A DNA stretch of 64,000 bases from Branchiostoma belcheri. Lineage: Eukaryota; Chordata; Leptocardii; Amphioxiformes; Branchiostomatidae. The position numbers and the translations under genes are program-made. Shown piece by piece: positions 52,621 to 62,084 of this stretch. The DNA is taken from the NCBI RefSeq assembly GCF_001625305.1, contig NW_017804398.1, positions 404,889 through 468,888 of the forward strand, read 5' to 3'. How positions within the stretch are numbered: position 1 is the first letter of the stretch; the number at the start of each line of letters is the position of its first letter. The notes beneath the pieces are model-generated. The model worked only from the letters and a program-made list of their open reading frames with translations, made no database searches and was not told where the DNA came from.

Positions 52621-53780
52621 ATTAGAAAAGGTCAGTCAATGGTTCAAGGCGAATAAGTTATCCCTTAATATAAAAAAGACAAGTTTTATTATTTTTTCTG
52701 GACCAAAAAAGAAGTATGATAAAGAAAAAGCCCACATATATATAAATAATAAACGTATCAACCAAGTAAACCACACTCGCTTTTTAGGAATACTTATAGA
52801 TGAAAAACTTAATTGGAAGATACATATAGATTTGATTTGCAATAAGATTCATAAGAACATAGGCATCATTAGAAAATAAAGACCCTCCTCCCACGAAGAA
52901 TATTTATAACATTATACTACAGTCTAATATATCCGTATCTATCATACTGCAATTTCATTTGGGCAGCACTTACACAACTTCAATTAAACCACTCTATCAA
53001 CTGCAAAAACACTTTGTTAGAATTGCAGCTAACACACACTTCACAGCACACTCAGCACCTCTGTTTCGTGAACTAAAAATCATAAATGTATATGACTTAA
53101 ACAAATTACAAATAGCCATTTTTGTTCATAAAATCGTTCATAATACCAATAGTTTACCAGATCAATTCAACACTTTTTTTACATTCAACTCAGACATTCA
53201 CCAGCACAATACGAGACAACATAACCATTTAAGGCCGATCAAGACTAAATCTACACAAAAACAATTCTCAATAGCGTATAGAGGCCCCATTGTCTGGAAT
53301 AAGTTAAGCCAACTGTTACAAAACTGCCAGTCAACTCCTGTATTTAAAAAACTTCTTAAAAACTTTTTCCTACAAAATCCCAGTACATCCACAATCTGAT
53401 TTGTTTGTTTTCCTTGTTATTGTTAATAGTTTGTTTTAATCGTTAATTCTTATGTTAATTATTTAATCAGTTTAATCTGTAACATCTACCTGAATTACAG
53501 GTATAAGACTTTTGTTTGATTTCGTTTTAGTTAGTTTATACACCTCAGTTATTATTTCTGTGCCTTGATTTTGTTTAATTACTCATTGTTTAATTATTTC
53601 ATTGTTTAATTTTGATGTTTAATTTAAATATGTTTTGTCATAAGTTATCTTTGCTTGGGGTAGGCCTCTAGAAAAACCACCCAGGTTTCTGGCCTCCCCC
53701 GCACATTCTTTGATTATTATTATTTGATTGTGTAATTGTTTTTAATATACGTGCAAATGGTAAATAAACAGTAATAAACA
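52621..53780 (+). mobile_element. LINE B fragment inserted into LINE A
   Basis: A second 5'-truncated LINE. Early frame has QWFKANKLSLNIKKTSF and RFLGILIDEKLNWKIHI (RT region), ending at a stop near 52877; after at least one frameshift an ORF at 52959-53399 encodes the C-terminal part (LQKHFVRIAA, then YRGPIVWNKLSQL). The 3' tail is AT-rich and ends in TAATAAACA. ATCTA lies at both junctions (52616-52620, 53781-53785), a likely target duplication. Younger than LINE A, since it interrupts it. Confidence 0.82.
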
Positions 53781-53785
53781 ATCTA

Positions 53786-54541
53786 CAAGACTTAGTTCCC
53801 CCACTTATCCGTGATTCCACCCCTTGTGGCCTGCGTACTGACCAGAATTATCTCCCTTTTACCCTCAAAACTGAAAAGTACAAAAAATCTTTCTTGCCTT
53901 CTGCTGTTTTCTCTTGGAACAAGTTACGCCAGACCGCCAAAGAATCCCCATCCATTCGTGCATTCAAAAATGTATTAGAGTCTTGCTTTGATAGCATGCC
54001 CAGACATCCTCACTACTCGCACGGCCACGGACACCATGTGACTCACCTTACCAGACTCAGGCTTGGTTTCAGCCAGCTGAACTACCACCTATTCCAGCAT
54101 CACTGTATCAGTAGTCCCGAGTGCAAATGTGGGCATCCAAATGAGACACCAGAACACTATTTATTACACTGCAAATGTTATAATACTGAAAGGACCAAAA
54201 TGTTGTTATCCATATCTTGCCTTCATCTTGAAAACATACTTCCTTCCGACCCACTCAACGTAAACGACGCCACATTATGTACTTTACTTCTTACAGGTAG
54301 CCCCTCCCTCCCTCCCCTCCCCTCCCCTCCCCTCCCTCCCTCCCATACCCTACCAACTGCCGTATCTTTGATATAGTTTAACTATATCCACCACTCTGGA
54401 AGATTTGACCAATCTCAATAATATTATGCTAGGTATTGGTGCGCCAGCCACTTTCATTTGTATTATGTTTTACGAGCAGCGGATTTACATAAGCACAACA
54501 AGTGCTTCCTATCCAATGCTCAAAAATCCATGTGAATAAAA
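53786..54541 (+). mobile_element. LINE A, 3' part (part 2)
   Basis: Continues LINE A: QDLVPPLIRDSTPCGLRT, then FSWNKLRQTAKESPSIRAF and a C-terminal zinc-knuckle-like CKCGHPNETPEHYLLHC. The ORF runs into a CTCCC microsatellite (54301-54347) and ends at 54376. 3'UTR-like sequence continues to AATAAAATAAAAAG near 54540. Confidence 0.8.
54301..54347. repeat. (CTCCC)n pyrimidine microsatellite
   Basis: Pure-pyrimidine run of CCCCTCC-type units inside the LINE A 3' region. The polypurine/polypyrimidine asymmetry could support triplex or G-rich structure on the minus strand. Confidence 0.85.
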
Positions 54542-54639
54542 TAAAAAGTCAATGTTGATTTACGGTGTTACAAACATGTTCCCACGAGGGCAGTGAAAAG
54601 AGATGTCTGCAAAAAAGGACAAAAAAGTCAAGTCACTCA

Positions 54640-54846
54640 GGTACAGGCCACATACGTCGCCCGATCGTCGCCAAACGGGCGCATTCTGTGGATAGCCGCG
54701 CATGTACTAGTATATATCCTGCAAACGTTAGCTGTCTTGTTACAGAAAGTCTACCTTAAGTCCTTGTCGGCCGTTTTTTCATGGCCTGCTTGAAAATTCT
54801 ACTGCAATAAAATCGTACGACAACCTACGACGGACGTGACGGGGCC
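54640..54846 (+). mobile_element. MITE family A copy
   Basis: Shares CCACATACGTCGC at the left, GGCCTGCTTGAAAATTCTAC and AAAATCGTACGACAACC inside and CGGACGTGAC at the right with the other family members. Ends approximate. Confidence 0.5.
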
Positions 54847-55740
54847 GATATAGATTTGTTACGATGTTTCCCTAGCAACGATCGTGTCCAAACATGGAAG
54901 TGCCGAAGGTCACTGTGTTCAGGTGTACTCATAACGACATTAGCGACTATATCGGTCATGTAGTCGTCCGGAATCATGCCATACAGAATTTTTATAGCTT
55001 GCGTCAATAGCTACATACTACATTTAGGATCTACGACACAAAGTGGTTAAAGCTTCGTAAAATGGTTGTATCGTGAACTTTAGTACTGTACATGCACATG
55101 TATAGTACAGGTACGCACACACACGCAAGTGCGCGTATGCACACACGACCACACACATACTTGAGCACAACTTGCATGAAATATTCCGTACGGAAGGGGA
55201 AAACCGTACCTTGATCACATCATCGATTGGCCCAGGCGCGGTCGGAAATCATTCTCTTTACGCCTTCCAGCTCATGTTGGATGCTTGGCGGTCCCTCTCA
55301 TATTGTCTGCCTCTTAATTCATTTGTTGTAGCATAAATGCACCATCATAACCTATAAAGGATGAAGAACATATTTGCAAATGCTTTATCAGACAATAAAA
55401 CAAAATACATGAATATCTCCTAAAGGATTTCATGCCCATCCAAGTGCAAACTTTGAACATAAAATTGACTACAAGCACCAGTAAAGAATGTTACATCGTT
55501 ACATGGGGAAGTAAAGCATGACATTCGCATTGTAATAAATCATCCAATAAATCAGAGCTCCCACCAGTCAACCAATAAATCCACAGAATACATGAAGTAC
55601 AAAGAAAGACTTATTTTGGTGTAGCCAAATAACACAGCACCGTGACAATACCACAAAATTAGACAAGTGACACGAAGACTAAGCATAATCCAAAGATCCA
55701 TTTATATATTTGGCAGTATTTCATTCATCGAAAATAACGT
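54847..55740. other. Non-coding spacer before the SINE
   Basis: AT-leaning, short CA-rich stretch at 55113-55160. No gene recognised. Confidence 0.55.
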
Positions 55741-56155
55741 GTGGCGTCGGGTGGTGTAGTGGTTAGAGCAATCGACTATGAACCGGGGAGACCCGGGTTC
55801 GATTCCGAGTCGTACCCGGCACATGTCTGAACATGCGCCCCGACGTTGTGCCCTTGGGAAAGGCACTTTACACGACTTTCCTATCCTTACTCCACCCAGG
55901 TGTGAATGGGTACCTAACTTCGGTTGGGGAAAGTCGTATTGAGGTCACCTTGTGGCGCCGAATGGCAGCCGCACAGACCCTTGCGACAGTTCCACAAAAA
56001 ATACTTGTGGAACAAATATGTGTTATCATGTGTATTATTTGATTGTTGTAATTGTTGTGATTTGTATTGATTATTATGTGATACCCTGCATCAATTCAGC
56101 CGTATAAAGGCTGTGACTGCACGGGTACTTTTTGGACAATAAAAAACATTTATTA
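55741..56155 (+). mobile_element. tRNA-derived SINE with conserved central domain
   Basis: tRNA-like head: A-box-like TGGTGTAGTGGTTAGAGC, B-box GGTTCGATTCC, and complementary GTCGGGT/ACCCGGC ends. The body contains CTTGGGAAAGGCACTTTACA and CCACCCAGGTGTGAATGGGT, a type of central domain shared by several deuterostome SINEs (class not certain). The tail is AT-rich, ending CAATAAAAAACATTTATT. The T-stem is mispaired and four extra bases precede the acceptor strand, so it is not a working tRNA gene. Confidence 0.75.
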
Positions 56156-56223
56156 AAAAACATAATAAAAACACAGCAATACGGTAACGAAAAGCAAAGT
56201 CTACACATCATACAATAATACAG

Positions 56224-56451
56224 TCATAAGTACTCAACAGCCTTATCGAGTTCGCCTCTTTGAAACCAAAACAGGTACTCTAACATACTTGCCTTAGTTG
56301 AGTGCCAGTTCTCCTCTGTCTCTCGAACCATCTTGATAGTCCAGCCAATCATAGTTTTCCCCATGGTGTCAGGTTGTAGACCTGTGTCTCTTTTTAGCAT
56401 TTCTACAAGTAAGATAAGTACCTCATACAGCAGGCTGTTCACATCCGCCAT
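56224..56451 (-). CDS. Small uncharacterised ORF divergent from GAREM
   Basis: Intact 75-codon ORF on the minus strand starting MADVNSLLYEVLIL and ending RGELDKAVEYL, hydrophobic at the N-terminus and acidic/amphipathic later. No family recognised. In favour of a real gene: the start context CCAACATGGCGGATG resembles a YY1-type promoter-embedded start codon, it lies head-to-head with GAREM (129 bases between the two ATGs), and a minus-strand AATAAA sits at 56149-56154, about 70 bases past the stop. Against: it is short, has no recognised homologue, and the poly(A) signal lies in the tail of a SINE. It could be one exon of a larger gene, but the in-frame stop and nearby poly(A) signal favour a single-exon gene. 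Confidence 0.45.
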   Translation of the reverse strand: MADVNSLLYEVLILLVEMLKRDTGLQPDTMGKTMIGWTIKMVRETEENWHSTKASMLEYLFWFQRGELDKAVEYL

Positions 56452-56580
56452 GTTGGATTACAGTGTATGTCTGTTAACATGCCAACTTACCCGCCAACAC
56501 CTGGTCGCCGAGATTCATATGATAATTATTATAACTTCAATGAAAAGCCTCTATGAACCCATTTAGGGCTGTACATCAAC
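56452..56580. promoter_or_regulatory. Probable bidirectional promoter (small ORF / GAREM)
   Basis: 129 bases separate two divergent start codons, each in good context. No clear TATA box is seen. The minus-strand start lies in CCAACATGGCGG, a YY1-like element typical of TATA-less promoters. Bidirectional activity is inferred from geometry. Confidence 0.4.
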
Positions 56581-59500
56581 ATGGCTGACAACGACTTCCG
56601 GTGGGGTCAGAGGACGTACACTTTGCGGGAGTTCTTGGACAGTTTCACCTTACCCAGGATGGTCAAGGTCACAGCAGGGCATTATGGGAACACCGAAGTG
56701 GAGTCACTAGCAGCTGGCCAGGTGTGTTGTAGAACCGTTACGGACAACAATGACGAACCTCGTAGACTTTCCTTGTACCAGTAATGATCTATCAAAATGT
56801 ATTTATCTGACAAACGTTTACTAAATCTGAATACCAGTGATTAACCGTTCTACTCCAATGAATCATTAAATTAAGTTATAAATTCAAAGAACAAGTTCCA
56901 ATACGTCGTACAAAATTCAGCGGTTTTGTTACTGAGAGGGATGTGTTATAATCGCGCAGAGAAAAACTAGAACTGTCAAGTTTCATACATGTTTATCATT
57001 GCCGTACGTGAGACGGACCGGACAGATCTGTGGGGTGTTGTGCATGTTTGGTAATGTTTGTGTTAACAGATGAGTTTCCTCAGTAATTGCTTTTCTTATT
57101 TGTCGCACGTATGCGATCCACATTTTCTGCTGCCAACGGTCTTGCGGATTAATCATCCTTGTATCTTTTTTATCCCTATGATCCCTTCTGATGTGTCCAC
57201 GGGAGATTTATTTGTGCCTGTATTTCTGACACCTGTAGATCGTCCGGATCCACAGACAGGTCAGGCAGCTGAGGGTGATCGCAGAGGACAGACACGGTCG
57301 CCGCCTCAGCATCCCTGCCGACCGGAAGGGAACGGCTTTGTTTGACGTCATATCTGGCAGCGGAAATGAGGGTGAGAGACATAGTGAACTTGTTGTTAGT
57401 AAGTTAACGTTGCTAATTGGTCCATTACATGTTGATTGGAGGGCTCAAGTAATGCAAAGTAATGATGGGTCTGAAATATTTCCTATCTACGCTATCTAAG
57501 AAATAGCCTGAAAATGACATCCTGAATCCTAATGGTGATCTAGTTAAGTTGACTAGTTATTTTGTCAGCTCCGTCTCCTTTCTTTGCATCTTTCATTCTC
57601 AGATATCAATGAAATGAAAACGCGTGGTTCATCTCCCTTTTTCGTTCCTCAGAATTTCGACAAGACATCGTGCACATCCTGCAGACGTACCGGCTGCCGC
57701 TGCGGGCGCAGTTCTCTCGGGAGATCGGCTTGAGGAGTACGGACCGGCACGGCGTGCAGAAGTTCGGGGAGCTGAATCTGCTGGAGACGTACGAGGAGAC
57801 ATACCTGCAGGGGAACTCTTACACAGGCAGTAAGACTTCCTCCTAAAGCCTCGGTCACAACTCGCCGTACGTGCTTCTGCGTGCTGTCTACGTGCAAAAA
57901 CGTGGGCAAACGTACGGCATCCGTGCGTGGTGAGTACCGCCTCCGTACGGAGTCCTACGGATTTGGGAGCACGCAGACACGCCGTAGAACCTTAAGTGCA
58001 TGTAATACTTTTTCTACGTGCGGTCTGCGGATTTACCACCCGTGCGTGCGAGTACGTGCGACGCGCGTGCCCCGTACAGCCTATGAGCGTGCAACGTACG
58101 GACTCCGTGAGTCTAACTTCACTATTCTCACGTGCAATTGCTGTACGGACAGCGCACGAAGCACGTGAGTGCCACGCACGGTGCTTGCGTCATCCGTGCT
58201 TACTCCTCACTTCCCAGTTGACCTGCTCAATGACCACGCAGAACACACGTGCACCATACTAGGTGCTCCGCACGTGCAACGCACGTGCAACGCACCTTAT
58301 TTCTACAATATATAAAGACGACTTGACGGGCGACTGCCAACTCGTCTCCAAGATGCCCAGGAAGGCTCAAAAGAAGTCTACCAGACAAGATCCAAAGAAA
58401 CGGGCCGCGGAAGACACCAGGGCGGCTAGTGATGATGAAGTTATCAGGAGGTGCACGCACTTACAACGTGCGAGTGAGTAAGGAAATCGTGCGCACACCG
58501 CACGTGTAGGTACGGCCTGTACGCGGCAACGTGGCAATCGCACAGAGATCGTACGTTGTAAGCACGTACAACTCACTTACCACTTGCGCAACGTACGATG
58601 CACGCAACCGCTGACGGCCAGGCGTGTCGTGCAGACCACGTACGTACACCTTGCGAGTGACGTACTCCCTCGGCCGGCCACCCTACGTTTGCAGAAAAAA
58701 CGTAGCAGACGTAGCCACGACAAAAACGTACGGACAAAAAGCACGCACGGCGAGTTGTGACCGTCGCTTAACGCTCCAGTCGCAAAAGTACTGAAGTAAC
58801 GAGTCCCTTTCTAAGCACTCGGTGAAGGTGCCTTTTGCACTGGAAAGCTGCGAATCGTCACTGGAAGCCGAGCTTAGAGTACATTCTCCCAAAAGACCTT
58901 TGGGAATTTCCCCTGTACAATGAGCTTATGTATACTGTACATAGCGCCTGTCTTGTCTGTAATGACCAGTTGAAGATTAGGTTTTCAGTGAGTTAAACTG
59001 ATTAGAGCTCACCTTCTTCTTCCTTCCACAGACACGTTGGTTGAAACCGTCCTGCTGATCCCCATGTACCTGACCCTGCGGGTCGCGGTGGCTGACGGGC
59101 TGCAGCGGGGCGGGGACAGTGACTGGTCCAGTCTGTGCCAGGCTCTCTCCGACATCACCGCAAACACCGTCAGCTTCGATGACGTCGTCGGGAATGAAGG
59201 TACGCAAAGTGTCACATTCGTCGCGCGATCGTCGTTTGATCGCAAGCTCAGGGAATTGATGTGTCCTAGTGCTGTGAAATTCAGCTGCCGTTTTCCCAAG
59301 GAAAATGCTGTCTTACATGTAGATCTTTGTCGGCGGTTAGGTCTGTCACAGCCTGCTTAAAACATTCTACTGCATCAAAATCGTACAACGACCTATAACG
59401 AATGTGACCACGCCTTAAAGAGCCCTTTAAACTGTTTATATCAACTGTGAAGCAATTATGTTGTCTTTTATTGGTGCATGTATCAAAATGTGTACATATA

Positions 59501-61477
59501 CTTCGTGTCTAAGTCTTTATACATGTACTTGTACAATTGTATTTAATATACAGACGTCTCTCTGTACACGAAGACGTCAGTGGAAGAACATAACAACATT
59601 TACGATGAGATAGAGCCAGCCCGCATACTTAAAGTCTACGCCATGAGGGATCCCATGTCTTCTGACGTACTTGATATGGGGAAGACGTACGCACCGCTTC
59701 CTCCTGCTCCTGATGAGAAGGAGAGGAAGAAGGGTCCCCCTCCTGTACCAGTCAAACCAAAGAGCTTAAGAAGGCCGCCGGCTGGATTCCCACTGCCCGG
59801 GCTGACATCACAAGCAATGAAAGGTAAAAAACAACAAATCAGCCAACGTGACGATGAATGAATGAATGCAATACCATAGCATTAAAGTTGTGCTCTTACA
59901 GGATATATAAGTACAGGTCATGGTGACAAAGCAGGTCAAGGTAAAATTACAGAGATATAAAGTACCTACATCTAAAATGGCTAATGTGTAACTAGGATGT
60001 ATAGATATAACTTCTTCTCACTTCGTAATACCTCATCATATTATGGAAATGTCTGTGCACCTACCTGTGTTTTAAATGCCCGGTATCTACCATTACCTAT
60101 TGACAGGCGACAACACACAACAGGGCAGATCACAGGTACAGCACCAGTCTGCCGTAGATAAGCCATCGGCGGACTCCTACCAGACCCTGACGTTTGGCCC
60201 TGGTGAGACGTGTTACCAGGGCCTGTATATGGAGGCAGGGGAGGAGGCGGCCAGCACACACAGAACAGGGAACATGCCCAGAGCCATGACAGCACCTGTG
60301 ACGCCACGGGGTGATAAAGGTGCGTGATGTGGCCAAGACATAGTGCACATCAATATCCTGCAGACGTACGCGCTGCCGCGATTCCTCGTAAGGGCTTTTC
60401 ACATACTTGTAGCTTGCCTGGAATACTTGGAAACAAACATTACAGGTGCACGTGTTATAAGCATTATTCATTGTAAAGGTTTGGGACAGATGCTCCTGGA
60501 AAGTTTCCAAGCTAATTCAAGACGTGCTTATTGAAATCTTGCAGTCTGACTGGCATTGAATTGAATTGGATGCAACTGACATCTTCATAGAAACATATAA
60601 ACGTACAAAATCGCTCTTGGTGCAATTATGTCTTGCCCACCACTTCCTGCTACAGATCGCAAAGAAGTTCCGTACGCGTCCAGAAAGTCGCTGCCCCCTA
60701 CGCCCGCAGGAGGGGTGCCCACGGCCGTGGTCTTCGCCTCCCCCGCCGTCACAAAGAAGGATGAAACCACCGGTACCAAGGTGCACATTGCTAAAACAGA
60801 GCCAGCACAAGGAGCTGCTGATCCCAGCAGTACCGCTAGAGGGCGCTCCAGTCCCACTAGAGAACAACTGGGCGTCTTCATCGAAACGTTCAGCGACATC
60901 CCGAAGGACGTGAGGACCCTTAACATCGCACAGATGGCGGACTGCCTCCGTCTCTTAAAGCTTGATAAGTATGTAAACTACGTATTGCGTTATGTACCAT
61001 GCATGCAGTCTGCAATAGAAACCCTCTATTGAAAGACATATGAGCTTAAGTAAAGCCCTTATACAGTTTAAAAGTTTTTAGAAAGTTATTAAATGTTTCT
61101 TGTTTATTGTCTAGTCATCTTTCTTTCGGTAAGAATTCTGATAGGTAAGAATGAATGAAAAATCTGTTATGAAATGCTTCTTGTTTTTGTCTGGTCTTCG
61201 TTCTTTCGAACAATTTAATCAAAACGGCTGATAGGTCAGAATCAGTGAAAAAGATCTGATCTGGGTATCTCAGTGGTATTTTTTTAAACTGAGTCAGATC
61301 CCACCGTCCATGTCCCCCTGCAGGTACATCGCGACGTTTGAGGAGAACATGGTTGACGGGGACCTGCTGATGGACCTGGACAGGGACATGATGCGGGCTG
61401 ACCTCCACATGTCACCTCTCGACTGTGTCAAACTTATCAAGTTCAGGGACGAAGGTTGGCGCCCAAAGGACCAATGA
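56581..61477 (+). CDS. GAREM: GAREM/THEMIS-family adaptor (CABIT + SAM), eight coding exons
   Basis: Predicted exons: 56581-56721, 57239-57371, 57653-57829, 59032-59199, 59554-59823, 60107-60319, 60656-60968, 61324-61477. All introns are GT-AG, phases 0,1,1,1,1,1,2 join without frame breaks, giving 522 residues. Domains: CABIT at about 12-205 (opening LREFLDSFTLPRMVKV; later LSIPADRKGTALFDVI); adaptor region with a YDEI motif (Y223), a PPPVPVKPK SH3-ligand motif (268-276), further tyrosines (Y321, Y333, Y337, Y374); SAM at about 456-516 ending GWRPKDQ, like the GWRPK ending remembered for vertebrate GAREM. Known role of the family: cytoplasmic adaptor linking receptor tyrosine kinases through GRB2 (and SHP2) to ERK. 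The protein is shorter than vertebrate GAREM1/2 (about 870 residues), mostly in the middle region. THEMIS is less likely because it lacks SAM and has two CABIT modules. Start: first ATG, A at -3, 129 bases from a divergent ORF. Confidence 0.87.
58309..58317 (+). promoter_or_regulatory. TATA box inside 922-bp element (copy 2)
   Basis: TATATAAAG lies 35 bases upstream of the ATG at 58353, the right distance for a transcription start just before the ORF. Copy 1 has the same box on the minus strand with one upstream difference. Confidence 0.4.
58353..58481 (+). CDS. 42-aa basic ORF carried by the element, copy 2
   Basis: Starts MPRKAQKKSTRQDPKKRA: Lys/Arg-rich, nuclear-localisation-like, then acidic (SDDEV). 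The ATG has A at -3 and follows a TATA box. The ORF ends across CGAGTGAGTAA, which contains a near-consensus 5' splice site, so it may be the first exon of a parent gene whose remainder was deleted. The predicted protein in copy 1 differs at only two positions. Function unknown. Confidence 0.35.
   Translation: MPRKAQKKSTRQDPKKRAAEDTRAASDDEVIRRCTHLQRASE
59205..59417 (+). mobile_element. MITE family A copy in GAREM intron 4
   Basis: Left end GTGTCACATTCGTCGCGCGA, right end AATGTGACCACGCCTTAA, with an internal segment (TCTGTCACAGCCTGCTTRAAA, then TGCATCAAAATCGTAC) shared with copies at 18.2, 20.3, 20.8, 33.3 and 54.6 kb. Its left edge is within about 6 bases of the exon 4 donor at 59199/59200. 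Non-coding, inverted-repeat termini. Confidence 0.6.
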
Positions 61478-62084
61478 ACAGGCATTAGTGATACGCATTT
61501 CTGCATGAATGAAAGACCTTTATTGTGCATTTATGGCTTGATGGGCTGAGTACAGGACTTCTATCGCATGAAGCCAGTATTAGAAGGGGAGATACTTTTT
61601 CACATTGGGCTAAGGGTAGGGGTCGAAAACGAGGCGGAGGTCACTGGAGGTCACCGGAAGTGCCGTAGTACGCGTGACGATGTACAGCCACGCTGCTATT
61701 GGACAGAACACTGGACTGCTACTCATATGCTGCAGCAATACCTCAGTTTCGGTAGTGTGGGGAGGGCTACCTGCGTCTTTCCCTCGATTTACGTGCAAAA
61801 ACGTCAACTTTTACGTCTATATTCACTGCATTTGTGTGGCTCTTACCTCTGGGGACAAGGAAAAGCACAGTTCAGATCATATTTGAAGGGATTTAAGCTC
61901 TGGGGACCAGGTAACACTCCATATAACGTTACATGTAGGTAATGGAGACCAAATTGGTTATCAACGTTATATTTTGTGTGGCTCTTACATCTGGGCTCTT
62001 TTTTTAGCTCTGGGACTAGGAAAGGCAGCTAATACAGGAAACATTTGCACCGTACAAGTAATAATTGCAGGGCTGTCAGGTCTG

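Larger units (their letters stand above)
57847..58768 (+). mobile_element. 922-bp TIR element, copy 2 (GAREM intron 3)
   Basis: Non-autonomous DNA transposon. Left end AGCCTCGGTCACAACTCGCC; right end is the inverted counterpart with AGCGAC in place of AGCCTC. Flanked by TAA at 57844-57846 and 58769-58771, a 3-bp target duplication as in PIF/Harbinger elements. Nearly identical and exactly equal in length (922 bp) to the inverted copy at 7380-8301. The interior is very rich in CGTACG and ACGTGC words, especially toward the ends. It carries a TATA box and a 42-codon ORF. It starts only 17 bases after the exon 3 boundary at 57829. No transposase is encoded. Confidence 0.85.

Noticed and set aside
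55747-55825. tRNA gene suggested by A/B boxes and paired ends
   Set aside because: T-stem mismatches, four extra bases before the acceptor strand, and a long SINE body and AT-rich tail directly downstream.
61568-61942. 124-aa ORF between GAREM exon 8 and the minisatellite
   Set aside because: No recognisable domain, and the 3' part runs into early diverged minisatellite-like GGGGACCAGGTAA sequence.
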